Source of the DNA: Hymenobacter sp. GOD-10R
GTDB lineage: Bacteria > Bacteroidota > Bacteroidia > Cytophagales > Hymenobacteraceae
Length of the DNA: 64,000 nt
Assembly: GCF_035609205.1 (NCBI RefSeq)
Contig: NZ_CP141184.1
Coordinates: forward strand, 2,384,501-2,448,500
Direction of reading: 5' to 3'
Both the position numbers and the translations under genes were made by a program. The notes under the pieces were generated by a model. That model did not search any database. It was not told the DNA's origin and saw nothing but the letters and a program-made list of their open reading frames with translations. The stretch's first letter is position 1, and every line of letters begins with the position of its first letter. Of the stretch, positions 57,836-64,000 are shown piece by piece.

Positions 57836-60800
57836 TTAGTGTACGAGCTCAGGCTCGGCAGGCTGTTCTTCGACCGGCTGTTCTTCCTGCTTCTTCAAGT
57901 AGCTAAACATGATAGGCACGAAGAACAAGGTGGTCACCGTAGCCAGCATGATGCCGCCAATCACGGCGCGGCCGAGCGGAGCGTTTTGCTCGCCACCTTC
58001 TCCTAGGCCTAGCGACATCGGTAGCAAACCAATGGTCATGGCCAGAGCCGTCATCAACACGGGGCGCAGACGGGTGTAACCTGCATCCAGCGCCGCGTCG
58101 AGCGGCGACAGGGTCGGCTCTTCCTCGCGGCGCTCATTGGCGAAAGTCACCAGCAAGATGCTGTTGGCCGTTGCCACCCCGATGCACATGATGGCTCCCA
58201 TGAGCGAGGGCACACTGAAGGTCGTCTGGGTCACAAACAGCATCCACAAGATACCCGACATAGCGCCCGGCAAGGCGGTGATGATGATGAAGGGGTCGAG
58301 CCACGATTGGAAGTTGACCACCATCAGCATGTACACCAATATGATAGCGCCAATCAGACCGATACCTAGGCCAATAAACGACGTGCGCATGCTGTCTATT
58401 TGACCGCGAACCGTGATGGTAGTGCCTTTTGGTAGGTTCTTTTCGGTCTCAGCGATAATCTTGCGAATATCGGTGCTGACGCTACCTAGGTCGCGGCCTT
58501 CCACGCTGGCGTACACATCCAATACGCGCTGGATGTTGTAGTTGCTGGCGACGGCCATTGTTTTGGTACGGCGCACCACGGCGAAGTTGCTCAGCAACTG
58601 CGTGGTATTCTGCGTGGCGCTGGTTACGCCAATGTTCTGCAGTTCATCTAGCGTACCTAGTTCCCTGGTGGGCGTTTGCACGGCTACGGTGTAGTTCACA
58701 CCGTTTTGTGGGTTGAGCCACTGGTTCGGGTTGGTCTGGGTGCTGGAGCTGAGGTTCACGAGCACGTTGTTGGCAATGTCTCGCTGCGACAAACCAGCTT
58801 GCTGGGCCCGCAGGCGGTCCACATCCAAGCGAATCTGCGGCTGGTCGAAGGCTTGGTACACAAAGGCATCTACAACGCCCTCCACATCGGCAATCTGCTC
58901 TTTCAGCTTGGTGGCAATCTTCTGGTTAGCCTCCTTATTGCGGCCTACTACTTGAATGTCAATCGGAGCAGGTAGACCGAAGTTCAGGGTCTGGTTTACG
59001 ATGTCGGCGGCCTGAAAGAACACGCTCAGGTCAGGCTGTTCCTTCCGCAACCGGCGACGAATCTCAGTGATATACTCGGCCGTGGGGCCGTGGTCTTCCT
59101 TCATCGACACCAGAATCTCGCCATCGCCGGCACCAATGGTCGGGTTGTCGCTCAAAATCAAGTTGATCGGTACTACCGGCAGGCCAATATTATCGAGCAC
59201 GAGGTCTAGCTCATTGGCCGGAATAACCTGGCGAATCACTTTCTCTACTTGGGCAAAGCGCCGCTCCGTTTCTTCTACCCGCGTGCCGGTGGGAACCCGA
59301 ATGTGCAAGCGCAGTTGACCCGCGTCAACTTTCGGGAAGAAGTTCTGCCCAATGAACGGGTACAAGCAGCCCGAGCACACAAACAGCACGGCGAAGCACG
59401 TAACTACGGTGCGGCGGTGATGCAAAGACCACGCGAGGGCACTCCGGTAATTTTCGCGGAACTTCTCGAAGCCGTGGTCAAACCCCTTATGCACGCGCCA
59501 CACCCAGCTACGTTCAATGCCTTCGGAGGCACGGCGCTCGGCGTCGGTAATGGGCAGCTCGTCGTCTTCGTCGGGCGTCATGCTGGCGTGCTGCTTCTCG
59601 TAGTTTTCACGGAGCAACTGCTCCAGGCGGGCTTCCTGGGCGCTTACCGGGTGGTCGTCGCGCACTTCGGAGCTAGGTAGGTGGGCGCCGCCTTCCTTGT
59701 GGTAAATAGGCAACTCCTTGCGGAGCAGGTACATCACCATGGTGGGCACTAGCGTCCGGGAGAGGAGGTAAGAAGCTAGCATGGCGAAGATGACAGCCAT
59801 GGCCAGAGGCGCGAAGATCGACGAAGCCGCGCCCGCCAGGAAGAACACCGGCACGAACACAATACAGATAGCTAGCGTGGCTACCAGAGCCGGCGTAGCA
59901 ATCTGCTGAGCCCCGTCGAGGATCGAGCGTTTTAGCCCTTTCTTCATGCCCATGTTCCGGTGAATGTTCTCGATTTCCACCGTCGCGTCGTCCACCAGGA
60001 TACCCACGGCTAGCGACAGGCCGCTCAAGGTCATAATGTTAAGCGTCTGGCCGAGCAGCTTCATCACGATGATGCTGACCAAAATTGACAGCGGAATCGA
60101 TAGGGCAATGATGAGCGTAGAGCGCCACGAACCTAGGAACAACAGGATCATCAGACCCGTGAGGGCAGCCGCAATACACGCCTCCGTGACGACACCTTTA
60201 ATAGAGGCTTTCACGAAGAACGATTGGTCAAACAGCAGCTTGATATTCAGGCCGGGAGGCGCTGAGGCTTCAATCTTGGGCAGTTGCTCCTTCACCCGAT
60301 CAATAATATCGAGCGTACTGGCAGCACCGGTTTTCAGAATCGGGATGATGGCCGTACGGCGACCGTTCTGGCGCACAATGTTTTGCTGCACCGCGAAGCC
60401 TTCGTGCACAAACGCCACGTCGCGAATGTAGATCGTGCGGCCGTCTACTTGCTTGATGGGCAAGTCATTGAGCGTGGCAATGGCTTCGGGGCTACTATTA
60501 AGCTTGACGTCGTACTCGCGGGTACCAATCTTGGCCGAACCGGCGGGCAGCGTGAGGTTCTGCGACGTGAGGGCATTCACAACGTCGTTAGCTGACAAAC
60601 CCCGGCCCGATAATGCCTCCGGGTTCAAGTCCACCATGATCTGCTTGGGCTTGCCGCCGTTGGGCTGCAACACCGAAGCGCCCTGCACCACGGCGAGGCC
60701 CGGACGAATGAAGGCGTTACCCGCATCGTATAAGTCCGACTCACCTAGGTTGTTGGAACTCAAGCTAGTTTGCGCAATCGGCACGTTGGAGGCCGAGTAG

Positions 60801-61192
60801 CGGATGATGAGCGGCGGGGTGATACCAGGAGGTAGCACGCGCAGCAGCGTTTGAGTGATGGCTGTGAGCTGGGCTACGCCGGCTTCCACGTTGGTGCCCG
60901 GCTGAAAAAACACCTTAATCAATCCCACCCCCTTGAGTGACTGAGACTCAATATGCTCGATGTTGCTTACCGTGGTGGTGAACGCCCGCTCGTTGATGAC
61001 CACGATGCGCTGGTTCATCTCCTCGGGGCTGATGCCGGCATACGTCCACACCACGCCGACTACGGGAATGTTGATTTCCGGGAAAATATCGACCGCCATA
61101 TTGCGGATGGTCATGATGCCGCCCAGCAAGATCAGCAAGGACATCACCACGAAGGTATACGGGCGCGACAGCGCCAATCGAACTATCCACAT
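57836..61192 (-). CDS. RND efflux permease (AcrB/MdtB-like)
   Basis: Proton-driven inner-membrane pump of 1118 residues, slightly longer than the usual 1030-1050. It begins IVRLALSRPYTFVVMSLLILLGG. The first half shows LSIPLSILVSIIVMKLLGQTLNIMTLSGLSLAVGILVDDATVEIENI with the two Asp of the proton relay in GILVDDATVE; the second half has SLMGAIMCIGVATANSILLV. A hydrophilic insert of roughly 100 residues rich in Glu and Asp (around residues 500-600, including TPDEDDELPITDAERR) lies in the cytoplasmic loop between the halves. It is first gene of the permease-adaptor-channel operon and divergent from a MarR-GNAT regulator. Confidence 0.95.
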   Translation of the reverse strand: MWIVRLALSRPYTFVVMSLLILLGGIMTIRNMAVDIFPEINIPVVGVVWTYAGISPEEMNQRIVVINERAFTTTVSNIEHIESQSLKGVGLIKVFFQPGTNVEAGVAQLTAITQTLLRVLPPGITPPLIIRYSASNVPIAQTSLSSNNLGESDLYDAGNAFIRPGLAVVQGASVLQPNGGKPKQIMVDLNPEALSGRGLSANDVVNALTSQNLTLPAGSAKIGTREYDVKLNSSPEAIATLNDLPIKQVDGRTIYIRDVAFVHEGFAVQQNIVRQNGRRTAIIPILKTGAASTLDIIDRVKEQLPKIEASAPPGLNIKLLFDQSFFVKASIKGVVTEACIAAALTGLMILLFLGSWRSTLIIALSIPLSILVSIIVMKLLGQTLNIMTLSGLSLAVGILVDDATVEIENIHRNMGMKKGLKRSILDGAQQIATPALVATLAICIVFVPVFFLAGAASSIFAPLAMAVIFAMLASYLLSRTLVPTMVMYLLRKELPIYHKEGGAHLPSSEVRDDHPVSAQEARLEQLLRENYEKQHASMTPDEDDELPITDAERRASEGIERSWVWRVHKGFDHGFEKFRENYRSALAWSLHHRRTVVTCFAVLFVCSGCLYPFIGQNFFPKVDAGQLRLHIRVPTGTRVEETERRFAQVEKVIRQVIPANELDLVLDNIGLPVVPINLILSDNPTIGAGDGEILVSMKEDHGPTAEYITEIRRRLRKEQPDLSVFFQAADIVNQTLNFGLPAPIDIQVVGRNKEANQKIATKLKEQIADVEGVVDAFVYQAFDQPQIRLDVDRLRAQQAGLSQRDIANNVLVNLSSSTQTNPNQWLNPQNGVNYTVAVQTPTRELGTLDELQNIGVTSATQNTTQLLSNFAVVRRTKTMAVASNYNIQRVLDVYASVEGRDLGSVSTDIRKIIAETEKNLPKGTTITVRGQIDSMRTSFIGLGIGLIGAIILVYMLMVVNFQSWLDPFIIITALPGAMSGILWMLFVTQTTFSVPSLMGAIMCIGVATANSILLVTFANERREEEPTLSPLDAALDAGYTRLRPVLMTALAMTIGLLPMSLGLGEGGEQNAPLGRAVIGGIMLATVTTLFFVPIMFSYLKKQEEQPVEEQPAEPELVH

Positions 61193-61276
61193 AAACTAGG
61201 ATACAAAAGTGGCTTCGACCAAAGGTCCACCGCAGCGGATGAGGGAAGTGTGAAATCGGGAGTTCTTGCTCGCTAG

Positions 61277-61297
61277 CGACTGGACAAGTGCCAGTCG
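61277..61297. promoter_or_regulatory. Inverted repeat upstream of the RND operon
   Basis: CGACTGG and CCAGTCG are exact complements with a 7-nt spacer, 85 bp upstream of the permease start. A regulator site is possible; no T-tract follows. Confidence 0.4.
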
Positions 61298-61552
61298 GTG
61301 CTAATCACCTTTCACTGCATAGACATTGTTCTGCTGGAAAGGACGCATCCTAATCGCAAAAAAAGCAAGCACAGATAAGGCATAATCGTACGGAGCTTCT
61401 ATAACTACTTCGCCTAGCTGATGTTGGTGCGACCATGCCATTTATAGGAAATTGGCTGTGAAAAGACCCGGTTGGTAAACCAGCCTAAGAGGGCACATCA
61501 TCGCTAGCTAAACAGCTATTAAATGATGGATGTAAAAGTAATAATAATTATG

Positions 61553-61580
61553 TAAGTACTTACGTAATTACGTAAATTTG
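61553..61580 (+). promoter_or_regulatory. Promoter and operator of the MarR-GNAT gene
   Basis: TAAATTTG (61573-61580) matches TAnnTTTG and overlaps a perfect 16-bp palindrome TTACGTAATTACGTAA (61560-61575), itself abutting TAAGTACTTA (61553-61562). Palindromes over a promoter are typical of MarR autoregulation. The ATG is only 5 nt after the -7 element, so the mRNA may be leaderless. Confidence 0.65.
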
Positions 61581-61584
61581 TTCC

Positions 61585-62541
61585 ATGAATCTCTTTGACG
61601 AATTAGGACCAGCTGTACTAGGGAGCCGATTGCGACGCCTGAACGAGGTAATGACCAGCCAAGCGGCGGAGGTATATGCTCTTTACCAAGAGATACCCTT
61701 CGAGCCGCGCTGGTTTCCCGTTTTCTACACGGTAGCGTCGCAGCCAGGCTTACATGTGGGCGATGTGGCTGAGCGAATAGGGCAGACGCACGCGGCTGTA
61801 AGTCAGGTAGTAAAAGACCTAGCTAAGCACGAGCTGGTTAGTGTGCAGCGCGGGGAAGTGGATCAGCGCCGCAGCGTAATTTCTCTTACCGAGAAAGGGG
61901 CGAAGTTGTGGCCGGTTTTGCAGCAGCAGATTGCTGACGTGCGGCAAGCGAATGAGGCTTTGCTCGCCGAAACTCGCCACAATCTTCTATTAGCCATAGA
62001 AGAAATGGAGTACGCCCTTTCACGCCAGAGCCTAGCTAGTCGGGCGAAAGCCGTCCGTGACGCACGGGTAGCAAGCGAAGTCCACATCCTAGCGTATCAA
62101 CCGAAGTATCAGGCCGACTTTAAACGGCTGAATATTGAATGGATTGAGCAGTACTTCCGCGTAGAGGAAGCCGACTTGAAAGCTCTCGACCACCCCGACG
62201 AGTACATTTTGCAGCGGGGCGGACACATTCTATTAGCCGAATACCAAGGCCAGATCGTGGGGGCGTGTGCGCTGCTCAAGATGGACAACGCCACCTATGA
62301 ATTAGCTAAGATGGCTGTTTCACCAACGGCGCAGGGGCTAGGTATTGGGTTTCAGCTGGGGCAGGCGGCCATCGAAAAGGCGCAGCAACTCGGGGCGCAA
62401 CGGCTGTACTTGGAAAGTAACACGAAGCTGGTACCGGCCATTCGGCTGTACCACAAACTAGGCTTCGAGAAAACCGTGGCTGGTCAGCCGTCGCCGTACG
62501 AACGGTGCAACATTCAGATGGAATTGCGATTAGCCGCCTAG
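61585..62541 (+). CDS. MarR-type regulator fused to GNAT acetyltransferase
   Basis: Protein of 318 residues. Residues about 1-150 are a MarR winged helix (FYTVASQPGLHVGDVAERIGQTHAAVSQVVKDLAKHELVSVQRGEVDQRRSVISLTEKG). Residues about 165-318 are a GNAT domain (ILLAEYQGQIVGACALLKMDNATYELAKMAVSPTAQGLGIGFQLGQAAIEKA, ending LYHKLGFEKTV) with the acetyl-CoA loop Q-G-L-G-I-G. Such fusions are common in Bacteroidota; the acetylated substrate is unknown. It overlaps a palindromic promoter and is divergent from the RND pump. Confidence 0.92.
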   Translation: MNLFDELGPAVLGSRLRRLNEVMTSQAAEVYALYQEIPFEPRWFPVFYTVASQPGLHVGDVAERIGQTHAAVSQVVKDLAKHELVSVQRGEVDQRRSVISLTEKGAKLWPVLQQQIADVRQANEALLAETRHNLLLAIEEMEYALSRQSLASRAKAVRDARVASEVHILAYQPKYQADFKRLNIEWIEQYFRVEEADLKALDHPDEYILQRGGHILLAEYQGQIVGACALLKMDNATYELAKMAVSPTAQGLGIGFQLGQAAIEKAQQLGAQRLYLESNTKLVPAIRLYHKLGFEKTVAGQPSPYERCNIQMELRLAA

Positions 62542-62545
62542 CTAC

Positions 62546-62956
62546 ATGTACGACCACAAAATTGCTATTGTACTCAGCCGCGACTTGCTCGACTGGCAGA
62601 AGCTCAACGTAACGGCCTTTCTGGCCAGCGCCATTGCTATTCAATTTCCCGAAACGCACGGCCAACCGTTGGTGTCGGCGTCGGGTACGCAATTTCTGCC
62701 TTTCTTGAAACACCCAATTCTGGTGTACGGCGCCGACTCAGCAGCGGAAGTGCGTAAAGCCTTCGAGCGGGCACAGGAGCGAGGCGTGCACCTCGGCGTG
62801 TACCCGCGCCCGCTCTTTGCGACGAAAAACGAAGAGGAAAATGTGCACGTGCTAGCCCAGCAAACCGATCAGGAGCTGGACCTCGTGGGTATTATTCTGT
62901 ACGGGGAAAACAAGCTGGTCGACAAGGCGCTGAAAGGCTTAAAGTTTCACCCATAG
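62546..62956 (+). CDS. DUF2000 family protein
   Basis: Protein of 136 residues, start 4 nt after the MarR-GNAT stop, so co-transcribed with it. Family features are KIAIVLSRDLLDWQKLNVTAFLASAIA, HPILVYGADSAAEVRKAFERAQERGV and ELDLVGIILYGENKLVDKALKGLKFHP. Its function is unknown. Coupling to an acetyltransferase-type regulator suggests a shared small-molecule or protein target, which is inference. Confidence 0.88.
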   Translation: MYDHKIAIVLSRDLLDWQKLNVTAFLASAIAIQFPETHGQPLVSASGTQFLPFLKHPILVYGADSAAEVRKAFERAQERGVHLGVYPRPLFATKNEEENVHVLAQQTDQELDLVGIILYGENKLVDKALKGLKFHP

Positions 62957-63054
62957 GCGTGCCAGGACTAACTAAGTCAGCGTCCCGATTTAGCGCCTAC
63001 AAATACCACGTAACGTAGGCCGTCACCGGTGTTTCGTGGTGTTGCCCTCGGCTT

Positions 63055-63357
63055 TTAGGAAATAAGGAAAAATGAATCGAGCCGCAGCAAGTGTAAGCAG
63101 CGCCGCAAAACGGGGTTGACGTTGCGGAGCCAAACGCTGGCGCCGCTTTGGCGCAACAGTAGCAGTTGCGAAACTACGTGACTAATACCTAGGGTCCGCT
63201 GGCAGCGTAAGTTGTCGCAGTCCACTAGGAACTGGGACCGGGAATGCTGCCGTAGCGCATGGGAAAGCTGCGCGGTATCCACCGCATCTAGGTCCACGGT
63301 GAAGATTGAAGTAACAGGTTCTGGTCTGAGCGAGTCAGTTAGAGAAGAAGTGGGCAT
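63055..63357 (-). CDS. STAS-like domain protein
   Basis: Small protein of 100 residues starting MPTSSLTDSLRPEP. The body (VTSIFTVDLDAVDTAQLSHALRQHS, FLVDCDNLRCQRTLGISHVVSQLLLLRQSGASVWLRNVNP, LRLDSFFLI) has the beta-alpha order of STAS or anti-sigma-antagonist domains, with Ser in GISHVVSQ near the usual phosphorylation site. No kinase or phosphatase partner is adjacent. The frame extends to 63450, but ATG 63357 gives the better start. Confidence 0.6.
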   Translation of the reverse strand: MPTSSLTDSLRPEPVTSIFTVDLDAVDTAQLSHALRQHSRSQFLVDCDNLRCQRTLGISHVVSQLLLLRQSGASVWLRNVNPVLRRCLHLLRLDSFFLIS

Positions 63358-63735
63358 AAGGAGGATGGTTGTGGAGAAGGTTGAAGAAACTGGCTCAGCG
63401 ACAGTTGCGCCACGAAGCGCAAGCCAATAGTGGTTTACATGCTCTATCAAACGCCCCGTGCCGCGAGATGGGTCCGGGGTTTGTACGGGTTTTCGTCCCA
63501 GACAAACCCTTAATTTCTTCTCCGTAATTCACACCTAGCTCTTGATTATCTGTGCTCCGTCGGTGTTAAATGCATTGGTTCTTGCCCTCGCTAAATCCTT
63601 TTGCCAACTAGCGGAAAGCCAGTGAGAAGGAATAAGGGTGTAATCTTTCTGTTGGCACCCGCCGTAGGTGAACCTGCACCGACCGACTTGTAGGCGCAAG
63701 GCCGGCTCTACATCCACTTTGTTGTTACCAGACTT
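63358..63735. other. Intergenic region of 378 bp
   Basis: Region between the STAS-like gene (minus) and the GerW-like gene (plus). A minus-strand open frame across 63535-63795 has unremarkable composition and runs into the antisense of the GerW-like gene, so I do not call it. No RNA gene or clear promoter is recognised. Confidence 0.5.
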
Positions 63736-64000
63736 ATGAGTGCTTCGCCAGACCCACAGCCATTGCTGAATCGTTTTCTCGACCAATTCGTGCACGCCGC
63801 TGGGACACGGGCGGTCTTTGGGGAGCCTGTTGTGCTGCCGTACGCTACCGTTGTGCCCGTGGCTAAGGTCATTTGGGGCCTAGGAGCGGGGTTCGGTGGG
63901 GGAGGGCGCACGCAAGCACCTGATAAAGCAGACGCTACCGGAAGCGGCGGCGGGTACGGCGGCGGCGCCAAAGCCTATCCAGTCGGTGTGCTCGACATTC
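63736..64000 (+). CDS. GerW-family protein, 3'-truncated by window end
   Basis: An open frame with no stop runs off the window; 88 complete codons are present. The N-terminus (MSASPDPQPLLNRFLDQFV) leads into VFGEPVVLPYATVVPVAKVIWGLGAGFGGGG, a Gly-rich stretch and AKAYPVGVLDI, the pattern of the GerW/YtfJ sporulation family (VFGEPVxxxDxTVIPV and GxGxGxGGG motifs). In Bacteroidota, which do not make spores, such proteins have an unknown role. The frame on the opposite strand (63708-63971) is its shadow. Confidence 0.8.
   Translation, partial: MSASPDPQPLLNRFLDQFVHAAGTRAVFGEPVVLPYATVVPVAKVIWGLGAGFGGGGRTQAPDKADATGSGGGYGGGAKAYPVGVLDI

Larger units (their letters stand above)
61193..61584. other. 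Divergent control region, 392 bp
   Basis: Region between the RND operon and the MarR-GNAT gene. It contains a perfect CGACTGG-N7-CCAGTCG repeat (61277-61297) about 85 bp from the pump start, and nested palindromes over the MarR-GNAT promoter (61553-61580). No ORF or RNA gene is recognised. Confidence 0.6.

Noticed and set aside
63662..63677. Sixteen-base match to the conserved 3' end of eukaryotic 18S rRNA (CCGTAGGTGAACCTGC, the ITS1 primer site)
   Set aside because: The flanking bases do not match rRNA and the context is bacterial; treated as chance.
63535..63971. Two overlapping minus-strand open frames near the window end
   Set aside because: The frame at 63708-63971 is antisense to the GerW-like gene. 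The frame at 63535-63795 has no recognisable domain, and part of it is antisense to the same gene.
1..64000. CRISPR arrays, insertion sequences, prophage genes, tRNA or rRNA genes, DnaB intein
   Set aside because: No direct-repeat/spacer array, transposase, integrase or cloverleaf-like sequence was seen, and the DnaB motor is uninterrupted. A tRNA or covariance-model search was not possible here.

Overview
The window is a contiguous piece of chromosome from a Bacteroidota bacterium, most likely a Hymenobacter-like member of the Cytophagales. The sequence itself supports this. It has TTG-N20-TAnnTTTG promoters of the Bacteroidota type, a PorV homologue, two proteases with type IX secretion (T9SS) sorting domains, a TonB receptor with an N-terminal carboxypeptidase-like plug, an exosortase K with an MSEP-CTERM partner, and few recognisable Shine-Dalgarno sequences. 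The tetramer CTAG, rare in many bacteria, is abundant here. No tRNA, rRNA, CRISPR array, insertion sequence or prophage was seen.

Layout. 1-3.2 kb: 3' part of dnaB, a Crp/Fnr regulator and a LigB-type dioxygenase. 3.3-7.7 kb (minus): a rhamnogalacturonan lyase and a GH28 enzyme for pectin, then a Vat-type acetyltransferase. 7.9-18 kb: secreted formamidase-like protein, M1 aminopeptidase, VOC protein, a divergent HxlR regulator/NmrA-type oxidoreductase pair, a GH63 glucosidase and an S1/P1 nuclease. 18-22 kb: dienelactone hydrolase, an AraC regulator and a divergent three-gene operon of unknown function (HMA-like peptide, GIN-domain protein without a signal peptide, receiver-like protein). 22-29 kb (minus): an iron-uptake run (TonB receptor, PepSY membrane protein, DUF3861) followed by an SBF-type transporter, DUF4202 and an ankyrin protein. 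29-40 kb: flavin monooxygenase, TauE/SafE exporter, porV, an SDR, an M48 peptidase, mutM and a PhzF-like protein. 40-48 kb: two tandem paralogous subtilases with PKD and T9SS domains. 48-53 kb: M48 peptidase and the xrtK/MSEP-CTERM pair. 53-61 kb (minus): ABC exporter and a complete RND efflux set. 61.6-64 kb: MarR-GNAT fusion, DUF2000, a STAS-like protein and a GerW-family protein cut by the window end.

The most unusual signals lie between genes. (1) At least six large stem-loops begin 4-30 nt after stop codons; their arms differ but their loops share CGTTGAACG. (2) Leu-Gly and Leu-Ala pairs are preferentially written CTA-GG and CTA-GC, which produces the CTAG excess. (3) A dedicated exosortase/substrate pair has a canonical promoter preceded by a perfect 20-bp inverted repeat. 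(4) The HMA-GIN-receiver operon has no function I recognise. All family names are judged from the translated sequence by eye, without database searches.
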